A stretch of DNA of 56,619 nucleotides from Fimbriimonadaceae bacterium (GTDB taxonomy: Bacteria > Armatimonadota > Fimbriimonadia > Fimbriimonadales > Fimbriimonadaceae). The stretch covers positions 1 to 56,619 of the forward strand of contig JAIBBE010000117.1 in the NCBI GenBank assembly GCA_019694835.1, read 5' to 3'. The translations under genes and the position numbers were made by a program. Each line of letters begins with the position of its first letter. The first letter of the stretch is position 1. A model generated the notes under the pieces. That model did not search any database and was not told where the DNA came from. It worked only from the letters and a program-made list of their open reading frames with translations. Positions 9,005-17,743 of this stretch are shown piece by piece.

Positions 9005-10474
9005 ATGAAGATAAAACCGAAAGAACGTAACCCCGCTCGCCGACCGGAAAACCGGACGGCGTTGCGGGGAGCATTTGGACTGGCCCTGGTCGCGCTGGCG
9101 ACAGCGGTCTGGGCGCAAGGCAAAGGCGCGGTCACCATCGACCTGAGCGGCTACATCTGGTTGGCCGTTGTGGGTGTTCTGGCGGCGATACTCGTGAACA
9201 GTGTATTCGTGGCCGCTGAAGTAGGAATCGACTTGCTTCGTCCGGCTCACGTGAAAGCTCTGGAGAAGGGCGACGAGCGTAAGGCTCAGGTCATCAACGA
9301 TTTCATCGAGCATAAGGCCCGCTACGTTGCGGCTTGCTTCCTTGGAAGCCAGACCATGCGGTTCTGGATGATCATTTTCAGCTTCCTCCCCGCGCCCTCG
9401 CTCTCGCTCGTGCTTCAGGAGCAATTCAAGCTCAATGGCGACGGCGGAGCGCTTGTCCTTGCTTTTGTCCTGATTTCGATCCCGGTTGCAGCGTTAAATG
9501 TCATTCTGGGCGAGCTGATTCCGAAGAGCTATGCCGTGATTCACCCGGTCAACACGGTCTTGCGCCTGAAGACGGTCGTTCGGATATTCTCTGCCTTGTT
9601 CAACCCGGTTTCTCGGGCTCTGGCCGGCATCGCAAACTTGGTTAGCCGACGATTCGGGGGTCGAGCCAGCTTCCTGATCACCAATCAAGCTGAGGAGGAG
9701 ATCAAGCAGATCGTCGAATCGGCCCAGCAGTCGGGTGAAATCGAGGAAGAAGAAAAGGAGCTCTTGCACTCCGTTTTCGAGTTCACCGACACCGTCGTCC
9801 GAGAGGTCATGACCCCGCGTGTCGATATGGACGCGGTTTCGGTGGACTGCGATCCGAACGATGTGATCCAACTGATCCAGGACTCGGGCCATTCACGAAT
9901 CCCGCTGTTCGAGGACACCGACGACCAAATTGTCGGCATCATCCACGCTAAAGATCTTCTGATGGCCCAGCTTCGAAGCGCAGGCCCGGTTCGCTTACGC
10001 GACCTCATGCGCCCGGCGTTCTTTATTCCCGAAAATAAGAATCTGCATGAACTGCTCAAGGAGTTGCGTTCCAGTCGAAGCCAGATGGCGATCGTTCAGG
10101 ACGAATTCGGCGGCACCGCCGGCATCGTCACGATCGAGGACATCGTCGAAGAACTCGTCGGCGACATCGTGGACGAGTACGACGTTGAAGAGTCCCAGGT
10201 CATCGCGAATGGCCAGGGGTACTTGGTCGATGGAAAAGTCAACATCTACGACCTCAACAGCGAGATTGGCAGTCACTTCGAGAGCGACGTCTTCGACACT
10301 GTCGGCGGCTACGTCTTCGGCCTGTTCGGTCGCCAGCCTCAGAAGGGCGAGGAGATGGAGTCCGAAGGCTATCGCTTCACGATCGACGAAACCGACGGCC
10401 GCCGCATCATGCGCCTCCACATCACGCCCCTCGAGGAGAGCTTTGACGATTCCGGCCAAGTCTTATCCCTCTGA
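9005..10474 (+). CDS. CNNM/CorC-type ion transporter (hemolysin C family)
   Basis: A 489-residue membrane protein. After a short basic N-terminus there is a first hydrophobic helix (VALATAVWAQ) and then a DUF21/CNNM membrane domain to about residue 200, two CBS modules (about 215-345; EVMTPRVDMDAV, RIPLFEDTDDQIVGIIHAKDLL, and the IVQDEFGGTAGIVTIEDIVEELVG signature split over them), and a C-terminal CorC_HlyC domain (about 395-475). Family members export or sense Mg2+/Co2+. It follows the ybeY operon by 21 bp and probably belongs to it. Confidence 0.88.
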   Translation: MKIKPKERNPARRPENRTALRGAFGLALVALATAVWAQGKGAVTIDLSGYIWLAVVGVLAAILVNSVFVAAEVGIDLLRPAHVKALEKGDERKAQVINDFIEHKARYVAACFLGSQTMRFWMIIFSFLPAPSLSLVLQEQFKLNGDGGALVLAFVLISIPVAALNVILGELIPKSYAVIHPVNTVLRLKTVVRIFSALFNPVSRALAGIANLVSRRFGGRASFLITNQAEEEIKQIVESAQQSGEIEEEEKELLHSVFEFTDTVVREVMTPRVDMDAVSVDCDPNDVIQLIQDSGHSRIPLFEDTDDQIVGIIHAKDLLMAQLRSAGPVRLRDLMRPAFFIPENKNLHELLKELRSSRSQMAIVQDEFGGTAGIVTIEDIVEELVGDIVDEYDVEESQVIANGQGYLVDGKVNIYDLNSEIGSHFESDVFDTVGGYVFGLFGRQPQKGEEMESEGYRFTIDETDGRRIMRLHITPLEESFDDSGQVLSL

Positions 10475-10495
10475 GAACGCCGCCAGCGGTAGAAC

Positions 10496-10679
10496 GCTCC
10501 CCTCTCCTGCGCCCAGAAGACACGACGAGCGGGAGATCGGGTGGCGGAGGAGAGGGGTTGGGGGAGAGGTCCAGGACGCCGGCAGGTTGCCAGCGATACC
10601 GGGCTCCCCTCTCCCGCACCCAAAAGACTCGGCGAGCGGGAGATCAGGCGGCGGAGGAGAGGGGTTGGTGGAGAGGTCC
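10496..10679. repeat. Two tandem copies of a 77-bp repeat
   Basis: Copy 1 is 10496-10572 and copy 2 is 10603-10679, both starting GCTCCCCTCTCC and ending GGAGAGGTCC, with a handful of substitutions. Within each copy CCCCTCTCC and GGAGAGGGG form a 9-bp inverted repeat, so each can fold as a hairpin. They sit in a 333-bp non-coding stretch between the CorC-type gene and the FAD oxidase. Confidence 0.8.
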
Positions 10680-10733
10680 GGCGAAAGCACTTCAGACCGC
10701 AAGTGCCCAGATGCCGGCGGGACGCCAGCGGTA
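10578..10733. repeat. Short interspersed motif (GCCGGCrGGATGCCAGCGGTA family)
   Basis: Copies at 10578-10600 and 10712-10733, and a partial one at 10481-10491 (CGCCAGCGGTA). The same unit forms both arms of the perfect palindrome at 32095-32170, in both orientations. In translation it yields the spurious phrase GRMPAV/AGILPA that I recall from repeats in several Planctomycetes-Verrucomicrobia and other genomes. It interleaves with the 77-bp tandem repeat. Confidence 0.7.
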
Positions 10734-10807
10734 GAGGTAAGGTGGCTCCCGTTACCCAAAAGTCCTCGTCAGCGCGGGCGGGACGGCCGCGCCACGCGGG
10801 GGGAGGG

Positions 10808-12241
10808 GTGATTCTCCGTCCCGAACGAATCGAACGATGGGAGGGATTTGGGATGGCGGCGTCTGGCGACGGCTACGCCTTCCGCCCAACCAACGTGGAC
10901 GAAATCAATGAGGCCTTCGGGGCCGCCCGAGAGACTGGGCGTAAGGTCGTCCTGCGTGGCGCGGGGCGCAGCTATGGAGACGCCGCGCTGGGTGACGAAG
11001 CCGTGGTTCTCGATCTCTCTCGCATGGACCGCATCCTGGACTGGAATCCGGAGTCGGGCGTCCTCGAAGCAGAAGGCGGGGCGACGCTCGCCGCGATCTG
11101 GCGGCATTGCATCGAGGATGGCTGGTGGCTGCCGGTCGTCAGCGGCACCATGTTCCCGACTCTCGCCGGCGCGCTTGCCATGAACATCCACGGGAAGAAC
11201 CACTTCAAAGCGGGCAGCCTTGGCGAGCACGTCTTGGAGATGGAGATTGTCGCGCCGAGCGGCATGACTCAGGTTCTCCACCCGGAAGACGACCTGTTCA
11301 GTGTGGTCATCAGCTCCGCCGGGCTCCTCGGAGTCATCACGAGGGTCCGACTCCAAATGCACCGGGTCGGTAGCGGCGACCTCAGAGTTCTACCGATCTC
11401 GTGCCGCAACTGGGCGGAGCAGTTTGCTGCCTTTGACGCTCTTGTCGGAGATATCCAAGCCCTGAATCCGAACTGCCCCGATTACATGGTTTCTTGGATC
11501 GATGCCTATGCCAAAGGTGCAAACGCCGGCCGTGGCCTCATTCACGCCGCGTGGTACACCGAGGAGCGAGGGGAGCCGGTGAGCCTCCGACTAGGCCACC
11601 AAGAACTGCCTGATACGATCCTTGGTTTCATTCCGAAATCGGTGATGTGGCGCTTTCTCAAGCCGTGGACGAACCGCTTCGGGATGCGAATGATCAACGC
11701 GGCGAAGTACCGCTCCTCAAAGATGCTCGGCGACGGCAAACCGATCTGCCAAAGCCTCGCCGGTTTCTCGTTTTTGCTCGACTACGTGCCCAACTGGAAG
11801 AACGCCTACTTGCCGCATGGGTTCATCCAATACCAGAGCTTCGTGCCTCGTGAGGCGTCCCAAGAAGTATTCGCCCGACAACTCGACTGCGCACGCGAGG
11901 CGAAACTGGAACCTATGCTCGCTGTCCTAAAACGTCATCGGCCCGATCCATTCCTGCTGACGTGGGCACTGGACGGGTATTCGCTTGCTCTGGATTTCAA
12001 GGTAACCGGCAAGAACTGGCGAAAGCTTCAAGATCTCTGCTGGAGGATGAACGACCTCGTCCTGCAAGCAGGAGGTCGGTTCTACTTCGCGAAAGACAGC
12101 ACTCTTCGGCCACAGGATGTCCACGCCTACCTCGGAAAAGACGCCATTGAGAAATTCCGGGCGGCCAAACGCGATCTCGACCCGGAGGGCCTCCTTAGCT
12201 CGAGTTTGGCCGAACGGGTCGGCCTGAGCGAAAAGCCCTAG
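10808..12241 (+). CDS. FAD-binding oxidoreductase, DprE1-like (VAO family)
   Basis: A 477-residue flavoprotein. The N-terminal PCMH-type FAD domain has VVLRGAGRSYGDAAL near residue 45 and NIHGKNHFKAGSLGEHV near 130; the latter is close to DprE1, the decaprenylphosphoryl-ribose oxidase. The C-terminal half is the substrate cap, ending with a YLGKDAIEKF-type motif common to D-arabinono-lactone oxidases. Start GTG 10808 keeps the family segment RIERWEGFG, equivalent to GWGR in DprE1; ATG 10853 has a better ribosome site (GGGAGG) but would remove it. The substrate is unknown. It overlaps the convergent lipoprotein gene by 4 bp at the stop codons. Confidence 0.78.
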   Translation: MILRPERIERWEGFGMAASGDGYAFRPTNVDEINEAFGAARETGRKVVLRGAGRSYGDAALGDEAVVLDLSRMDRILDWNPESGVLEAEGGATLAAIWRHCIEDGWWLPVVSGTMFPTLAGALAMNIHGKNHFKAGSLGEHVLEMEIVAPSGMTQVLHPEDDLFSVVISSAGLLGVITRVRLQMHRVGSGDLRVLPISCRNWAEQFAAFDALVGDIQALNPNCPDYMVSWIDAYAKGANAGRGLIHAAWYTEERGEPVSLRLGHQELPDTILGFIPKSVMWRFLKPWTNRFGMRMINAAKYRSSKMLGDGKPICQSLAGFSFLLDYVPNWKNAYLPHGFIQYQSFVPREASQEVFARQLDCAREAKLEPMLAVLKRHRPDPFLLTWALDGYSLALDFKVTGKNWRKLQDLCWRMNDLVLQAGGRFYFAKDSTLRPQDVHAYLGKDAIEKFRAAKRDLDPEGLLSSSLAERVGLSEKP

Positions 12242-12756
12242 TCGGCTGGAGTGTTGGTTGTGTTGATCGTGGTCTTGCCTCCGTCATTGCTGGCCTGAAC
12301 CATGATGCGTCGGTTGCCCACTTTGGCCGTAATCATCGAGAATCCTTGGACATTCGATGAGGATTCGACGCCCGTCAGTTTCGCCTTATAGAATTCGATC
12401 ACCTTTTCGGGCGAATCGGATGTCGTTCGCATGGAGATGAAGGTCTTTTTGCCGTTGACCTCCATATTCTGACTCTGGCCATTGTCTTCGCTCCCTGGGT
12501 AGAACGGTGCGCCCAGATCGTCTTCCGTGACTTTGACGCCGCTATTCATCGAGACGGTACCGGAATCAGTTTTCATCGTCACCGACTTGCCGTCGTTGGT
12601 GGCTTCGTAAGAGCCGTCCTTGGTCTGGATTTTCACGTCGTTCGAGCCACGTTCAACCGTAACCTTGTTGCCCTGCGAGTCGACGTAAACGTCCTTTTTC
12701 CCGCATCCAACGGCGGCGATAGCAGTGGCGATCAGAAGCATGTAGAGCGTTTTCAT
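12238..12756 (-). CDS. Small lipoprotein, unknown function
   Basis: A 172-residue protein with a lipoprotein signal: [18 protein letters not shown], lipobox AVGC. After it comes a charged beta-rich region with [13 protein letters not shown] repeats, then a domain from about residue 80 ([11 protein letters not shown]...[13 protein letters not shown]). The latter phrase is common in predicted lipoproteins that track a 'FYPGA' motif. Start chosen at ATG 12756, because the ten residues upstream do not fit a signal peptide. I do not recognise a function. Confidence 0.7.
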   Translation of the reverse strand: MKTLYMLLIATAIAAVGCGKKDVYVDSQGNKVTVERGSNDVKIQTKDGSYEATNDGKSVTMKTDSGTVSMNSGVKVTEDDLGAPFYPGSEDNGQSQNMEVNGKKTFISMRTTSDSPEKVIEFYKAKLTGVESSSNVQGFSMITAKVGNRRIMVQASNDGGKTTINTTNTPAD

Positions 12757-12878
12757 TGCATTCACCCCAACCACATTATTGGCCATTCAGGCATCGCTCG
12801 ACGCGATCGGGACGAAAGTCGGCCTGGCCGTATCGCTGGCATGGGACGCAGGCCCGATTTTTCGCGTATCGTGAAGGG

Positions 12879-13568
12879 ATGAGGAAGGCATTCACGTTGA
12901 TCGAACTGCTGGTCGTGATCGCGATCATCGCCATCCTCGCGGCGATCCTTTTCCCGGTTTTCGCTCAGGCAAAGGAGGCGGCGAAACGAGCAACCTGCCT
13001 CAGCAACCTTCGCCAGATCGGGGCCGCTTTCCTCATGTACGAGGGCGACCATGACGACCGACTGCCTGATCGACGGGACCTCAAATCCGCTCTCCCAGGA
13101 GGCTATCGGCCGTGGACCACTTGGCCGCCCAGCGACCCACGTGGCGGATGGGCTTCGGCCGTGTTGGGCCCCTACATGAAGAGCGACGAACTTTGGACTT
13201 GCCCCAGCGGAAAGACGATGTTCGAGAGGACCGTGCAGGTCCGTCAGGATCTATCCGTGATCGCCAACGGAAAGTTCGCGACCTATTGGCTCTGGCGATT
13301 CGACCGAACTGACGAACCTATCCCCTTGGACAACTTCTGGGGCAAGACTCCGGATCAGGCTGTTTCAGACCTTCAAGCTTCGGGCAACCCCCAAGTTGGC
13401 GTCGTAGAAGGCGTGGCCGATGCCGAACTCGCCGTCGATCCTTACTTCCCACGCACGATTCCGACGACACCGCCCGAGGTTCGAGGCAAGGCGGTGCATG
13501 CGGGTGGTCGCAACCGCCTCTTTCTCGATTGTCACGCCAGGTGGCTCCGAGATCCGAGGACATCCTAG
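12879..13568 (+). CDS. Type II pseudopilin-like protein
   Basis: A 229-residue protein starting [20 protein letters not shown], a textbook prepilin cleavage site (basic leader, processed before F, Glu at +5) and a hydrophobic spine. The next part, [25 protein letters not shown], is typical of the very numerous DUF1559-like pseudopilins of Armatimonadota and Planctomycetes. Contains a CPSG segment and a C-terminal [17 protein letters not shown] tail, also family-like. Probably exported and membrane-anchored through a type II/IV system; the secretion apparatus itself is not in this window. Start ATG 12879 is set by the leader. Confidence 0.85.
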   Translation: MRKAFTLIELLVVIAIIAILAAILFPVFAQAKEAAKRATCLSNLRQIGAAFLMYEGDHDDRLPDRRDLKSALPGGYRPWTTWPPSDPRGGWASAVLGPYMKSDELWTCPSGKTMFERTVQVRQDLSVIANGKFATYWLWRFDRTDEPIPLDNFWGKTPDQAVSDLQASGNPQVGVVEGVADAELAVDPYFPRTIPTTPPEVRGKAVHAGGRNRLFLDCHARWLRDPRTS

Positions 13569-13644
13569 GAACGGTTCCTTACACCTTTGGCCTCCCTTGC
13601 GGATGGGTTGCCATGGAATCCCGTTGGGGGGCTATGATGGAGAC

Positions 13645-14175
13645 ATGACTGCTCTCCTCTTAACCGCGCTCATCAACATTCAAGCGACAGCCCAGGGTTA
13701 CCCGCCCATCGTCACGGCAAAGGAGCTTTACGCGTCGAACGACTACCGAGGCAAAGAGGCACCCAAGCTCGAGTTCGGCACATGGCTCACCAAGGGTATT
13801 CCTGACATCAAGGGCAAGGTCGTTCTGATCGACTTTTGGGCAACGTGGTGCGGTCCGTGCCGTGCCTTGATTCCCGAACTCAACGAGTGGCAGAAGACCT
13901 TTGCCAAAGATCTCGTCGTCATCGGTCTCAGCGACGAGAAGCCGGACGTGATTGGCGAATTCATGCGGAAGACCAAGATGGACTATGCGGTTGCGACAGA
14001 CGAGTCCAAGGTCACGAGCAAGCTGGTCGGCGTGAAGGGCATCCCCCATGTCATGGTGATCTCGCCCGATGGCATCGTTCGTTGGCAGGGATTCCCGCCG
14101 ATGAAGGAAGACACCCTGAACACGGCCAAGCTCAGGCAGATCATCGAAGCCAGCAAGAAGTCGGGCCAGAAATAG
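13645..14175 (+). CDS. TlpA-like thioredoxin-fold protein
   Basis: A 176-residue exported thioredoxin-fold protein. The N-terminus ([18 protein letters not shown]) resembles a short signal peptide. The redox motif is WATWCGPCR at about residue 70, and the cis-proline loop is KGIPHVMVI. The insert [29 protein letters not shown] is typical of TlpA/ResA proteins, which reduce periplasmic disulphides, for example in cytochrome maturation. Start ATG 13645 fits; GGAG lies only 2 bp upstream. It is followed by a hairpin (14227-14250). Confidence 0.85.
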   Translation: MTALLLTALINIQATAQGYPPIVTAKELYASNDYRGKEAPKLEFGTWLTKGIPDIKGKVVLIDFWATWCGPCRALIPELNEWQKTFAKDLVVIGLSDEKPDVIGEFMRKTKMDYAVATDESKVTSKLVGVKGIPHVMVISPDGIVRWQGFPPMKEDTLNTAKLRQIIEASKKSGQK

Positions 14176-14226
14176 CCAAACTTGCAGCAAACCCCTTGGC
14201 GATTCCGTCTTTGTGTCGTACCATCC

Positions 14227-14250
14227 TTGCAGCCCTTTCGGGGGCTGCAA
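14227..14250 (+). terminator. Hairpin before M43 gene
   Basis: TTGCAGCCC (14227-14235) pairs with GGGCTGCAA (14242-14250), loop of 6, then TTAT. It lies 52 bp after the TlpA-like stop and 7 bp before the ribosome site of the next gene. The T-run is poor, so it is either a weak terminator or a leader hairpin. Confidence 0.45.
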
Positions 14251-14269
14251 TTATCTCGGAGGATCGTTG

Positions 14270-15184
14270 ATGAATCTTCGTTCGCTTAAGTTCTTGGCAT
14301 TGGGCACTACGCTCACTTCGGTTTCGATTGGCCTTATCAGCTGTGGTGGCTCGACCGGGTCGTCCCCGGTCATTCCGGGGCTTGACCGGTCCGCTTACGA
14401 GGCTCCCTACTCCCACTGCGGCACGCCGACGCCGACCATCGCTGAGCAGGCAGCCGCTGAGACCACGCTCGCCTCAATCGTGAAAGGTCGCGCCGCGGGT
14501 GATACGACCATTAACGTCTACGTCCACGTCATCACGAACGGAACGGCAGGCAATGTGACGGATACTCAGATCGCCAACCAGATCGCAGTGCTGAACAATG
14601 CGTACAGCGGCGCTACGGGCGGCTTCAATACGTCGTTCCGGTTTACGTTGGTATCGACCGATCGCACGAATAACGCGACCTGGTACACGGCGCAGCCCGG
14701 AACTTCGGCCGAGAGCGCCATGAAGAACGCCCTTCATCAAGGAACCGCAGACGATCTGAACCTCTACCTGAACGGGATGGGTGGCGGGCTTCTCGGTTGG
14801 GCAACGTTCCCTTGGAACTACGCCAGCAGCCCGAGCATGGACGGGGTGGTTTGTCTGAACGCTTCAGTGCCTGGCGGTTCAGCTTCACCTTACAACTTGG
14901 GCGATACGGCAACCCACGAAGTCGGACACTGGCTCGGTCTTTATCACACCTTCCAGGGTGGATGCTCGACGAACAACGATTACGTTAGTGATACGCCAGC
15001 AGAAAGAAGCCCGGCCTCGGGTTGTCCGACGGGACGAAACACTTGCACCGGCAATCGTTACCCGGGGAACGATCCGATTGAGAACTTCATGGACTACACC
15101 ACGGACGCATGCATGTACAAGTTCACCTCCGGCCAGTCCACCCGAATGGATTCGGCATGGGATGCTTATCGCGCCGGTCGGTAA
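14270..15184 (+). CDS. M43-type zinc metalloprotease lipoprotein (copy 1)
   Basis: A 304-residue secreted protease. The N-terminus is a lipoprotein signal (LISC, Cys near residue 25). The catalytic zinc motif [11 protein letters not shown] (HExxHxxGxxH) and the downstream Met-turn [18 protein letters not shown] place it in the pappalysin/cytophagalysin M43 group. Conserved cysteines ([19 protein letters not shown]) probably form disulphides. Ribosome site GGAGGA at 14258-14263. A close paralogue follows at 15350, separated by a strong terminator, so the two are separate transcripts. Confidence 0.92.
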   Translation: MNLRSLKFLALGTTLTSVSIGLISCGGSTGSSPVIPGLDRSAYEAPYSHCGTPTPTIAEQAAAETTLASIVKGRAAGDTTINVYVHVITNGTAGNVTDTQIANQIAVLNNAYSGATGGFNTSFRFTLVSTDRTNNATWYTAQPGTSAESAMKNALHQGTADDLNLYLNGMGGGLLGWATFPWNYASSPSMDGVVCLNASVPGGSASPYNLGDTATHEVGHWLGLYHTFQGGCSTNNDYVSDTPAERSPASGCPTGRNTCTGNRYPGNDPIENFMDYTTDACMYKFTSGQSTRMDSAWDAYRAGR

Positions 15185-15207
15185 TCGCATCGAATACCGA
15201 TTCGAAC

Positions 15208-15233
15208 AAGCCCGCTCTTTTCTGAGCGGGCTT
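15208..15233 (+). terminator. Rho-independent terminator
   Basis: AAGCCCGCTC (15208-15217) pairs perfectly with GAGCGGGCTT (15224-15233), loop TTTTCT, followed by TCGTTTG. It lies 24 bp after the stop of the first M43 gene. Confidence 0.85.
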
Positions 15234-15349
15234 TCGTTTGCCCCCGAAACTGGCGACGCACAAAGACGCTTTTGGGGTTGCAAATTCGTCTAGATTCGCC
15301 GTAAGCTTCAGATTCGCCAATGGCGAGCTTACATCTTGGGAGGATAGCA

Positions 15350-16273
15350 ATGAATATGCGTTTTCTGAGCTTTTTGGCCTGTGGCTCCGTGCTGGGCATT
15401 GGAGCGTTCGTGACGAGCAGCTGCGGAGGATCGACGGCTGAATCCAATGTGATTCCCGGCCTCGACCGAAGCCAATATGTCGCCCCATCCAACACGCGCT
15501 GCGGCACCAAAAACCCGACGGCAGGCGAGCAAAGCGCGGCCGAGCGTCTGCTCATGGCAGCACCCTCTTCGCGGGCAGGCCAGGAGTCAATGATCGACGT
15601 TTACGTTCACGTCATCACGAATGGCGGCGCTGGCAACGTGACCGATGACCAGATCGCACGCCAAATGGAGGTTCTGAACCGGTCTTTCGGCGGAGCCACG
15701 AACGGTTTCAACATGCCCCACCGGTTCCGATTCAACCTCGCTGGCGTTGATCGGACGAACAATGGCGCTTGGTACGGCGCGCTTCCCGACACTCAGGCCG
15801 AAACGGACATGAAGACGGCCTTGCGGGAAGGTGGGGCGGATGATCTCAACCTATACATCAACGGAACCGGCGGTGGCTTGCTGGGTTGGGCCACTTTCCC
15901 CTGGGACTATGACAGTGCGCCGCACATGGACGGGGTCGTGATCCTCAATGAGTCAATGCCCGGCGGTGCAAATCCTCCCTACAATCGAGGGGACACCGGC
16001 ACCCATGAAGTGGGCCACTGGCTCGGCCTCTATCACACCTTCCAGGGCGGCTGTTCGGTCCAGAACGACTGGGTCACCGACACCCCGGCTGAGAAAGATC
16101 CGGGCTATGGCTGCCCGGCGGGCCGAAATTCCTGTGTTGGAACGAGGTTCCCTGGCAACGATCCCGTTGAGAACTTCATGGACTACTCGGACGACTCCTG
16201 TATGTACAAATTTACATACGGGCAGGCGAACCGCATGAAGATCTGCTTCAACGCGTTCCGCGCTGGCCAGTAA
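15350..16273 (+). CDS. M43-type zinc metalloprotease lipoprotein (copy 2)
   Basis: A 307-residue paralogue of the preceding gene with the same layout: lipobox SSC, the shared phrase VIPGLDRS directly after it, zinc motif [11 protein letters not shown], and Met-turn NFMDYSDDSCMYKFTYGQ. The two proteins look about 60-70% identical by eye. Start ATG 15350 has GGGAGGA 5 bp upstream. An imperfect hairpin (15301-15332, GTAAGCT/AGCTTAC with inner CGCC/GGCG) lies in its leader. Tandem duplication of a surface protease suggests diversification of substrate range. Confidence 0.92.
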   Translation: MNMRFLSFLACGSVLGIGAFVTSSCGGSTAESNVIPGLDRSQYVAPSNTRCGTKNPTAGEQSAAERLLMAAPSSRAGQESMIDVYVHVITNGGAGNVTDDQIARQMEVLNRSFGGATNGFNMPHRFRFNLAGVDRTNNGAWYGALPDTQAETDMKTALREGGADDLNLYINGTGGGLLGWATFPWDYDSAPHMDGVVILNESMPGGANPPYNRGDTGTHEVGHWLGLYHTFQGGCSVQNDWVTDTPAEKDPGYGCPAGRNSCVGTRFPGNDPVENFMDYSDDSCMYKFTYGQANRMKICFNAFRAGQ

Positions 16274-16284
16274 CTCTCGTTTGG

Positions 16285-16313
16285 GGTTCCCCTCTCTGGC
16301 CCAGGGGGGAACC
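16285..16313. terminator. Possible bidirectional terminator
   Basis: GGTTCCCC (16285-16292) pairs with GGGGAACC (16306-16313). It lies between the convergent M43 gene and the glycosidase gene. No long T-run follows on either side. Confidence 0.5.
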
Positions 16314-16321
16314 TTGCCACT

Positions 16322-17647
16322 TCAATTCGCTTGCTTCAGGAAGATGGGTGAACTCGTGAGGTCGATCATGGTCGCCTCACCTGAGGCAAGCAGGGTCCCC
16401 AATGCCTTGCCTTGCCAGTCGAGGACTTGCCAAGTGCCCGCTGGAATTCGAACAACGACCGGCGCACGGCTGGATTCGGGTCCCCAAAGGGCGAGGCGAG
16501 TTTCGCCGTTTCGGTCGAACCTCAGCGCATAGGCACCGCTGGTGCCACGATCAAGGGTCTCGGCGAGGCGAAATCCTTCGAGGAACTGCGCGGCCTGTTT
16601 AGCGGCTGTGTAGGCCGCTTTCGGCTGTCGAGCTTGTGTCACCACGCCAAAGTTGCTGTGGATGTCGTCCGGATTCGAACCGAGATTGGCCCAATTGAAC
16701 CAAACCGTAAGTTGCACGCCAGCCATCACGTCGGTCAAGAACGTACGAACCAGCCGCTCGGCCTGCTCCTCCTCCGAGATGCGCGGAACTCCCGGGTAAA
16801 TCCCTGTCGAGCGACCTGACTCGGTATTGAAAATTGGTTTGTCGGTTCCTGTGTGCTGTCGGATTAGGCTCCGAAGGTTGTCGTAGTCAAAGAGGACCGT
16901 CTCCGGAGGCTCGTGTCGGTAGGGGTGGACGCTGATCGCATCGAATTGGGCCAGCGCACCGTTTTCACCCAGGGTGCTGATAAAGTGCTCAACTTCAGGA
17001 TCATCCAATGGCCCCACGGCCGGTCCGACGATGAAGGCATTGGGATCAGCCTGCCTCATCGCCGCGAGCGTTTGTTTGGCGAGTTCGGCATACGACTCGG
17101 CTGGTGGCTGCTTATCGTTTGGACTCCGCCTCCAAAACTGATCGATATTCGGCTCATTCCAGATTTCCCAGATGATCGACTTCTCGCGATACCGACTGGC
17201 ACAAGCCGCCGCGAATCGGGCAAACGCCGCTCGTCCCGTCGCCGAGAATGGCGTATATCCTCCATCGTAGAGGGGATTGTCGTAGGCAAGGATGAACAGA
17301 ATGCGAATGCCTCGATTGGCCATCGCCGTGACGAGCGCATCATAGTCCTGCCCGTCCTGCTTGAAGTGATACACCCCAGGTTGTTTCTCGATCGACGACC
17401 AGTGCATGTTGAAGCGCACCAGATTGAAACCTCCAGCGGCCAGTAAATCCCACTCGGAATTGGGAGCAATGCTCTGGCGGATATCGACGCCGAGGCCATT
17501 CGGAAGGCGTGATAGATCCGTGCTTACGGGCGGGGTCGGATTCGGATCGGGGTCCGGTCCGTTACCCACCGAATTGCCGCCGCCGCCTCCACAGCCAAAC
17601 AAGAATGCAACGCCCAATGTGGCGAGCCAATGAGATTGGACCTTCAT
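16322..17647 (-). CDS. Secreted clan-A glycoside hydrolase (GH5/GH39-like) lipoprotein
   Basis: A 441-residue lipoprotein: signal ending LFGC, then a glycine/proline-rich linker (GGGGG...PDPDPNPTPP), then a TIM-barrel glycosidase. The proton donor is IWEIWNEPN near residue 165 and the nucleophile is probably the Glu of IFNTESG near residue 275. Other barrel strands: FNLVRFNMHWSSIE and FDAISVHPYRH. A small C-terminal beta domain follows (about 360-441). Family-level assignment between GH39, GH5 and relatives is not possible by eye, and the substrate is unknown. It could cleave xylo- or gluco-oligosaccharides at the cell surface. Confidence 0.82.
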   Translation of the reverse strand: MKVQSHWLATLGVAFLFGCGGGGGNSVGNGPDPDPNPTPPVSTDLSRLPNGLGVDIRQSIAPNSEWDLLAAGGFNLVRFNMHWSSIEKQPGVYHFKQDGQDYDALVTAMANRGIRILFILAYDNPLYDGGYTPFSATGRAAFARFAAACASRYREKSIIWEIWNEPNIDQFWRRSPNDKQPPAESYAELAKQTLAAMRQADPNAFIVGPAVGPLDDPEVEHFISTLGENGALAQFDAISVHPYRHEPPETVLFDYDNLRSLIRQHTGTDKPIFNTESGRSTGIYPGVPRISEEEQAERLVRTFLTDVMAGVQLTVWFNWANLGSNPDDIHSNFGVVTQARQPKAAYTAAKQAAQFLEGFRLAETLDRGTSGAYALRFDRNGETRLALWGPESSRAPVVVRIPAGTWQVLDWQGKALGTLLASGEATMIDLTSSPIFLKQAN

Positions 17648-17743
17648 ACGGACTCTCCTCTACCTCAAAAAAAGACCTTAGAAGGTAAGACGTTTCGCCA
17701 GCGCAAGGTGTTCGCTAGACCAGCTTGGGTAAAACGGCCATCG

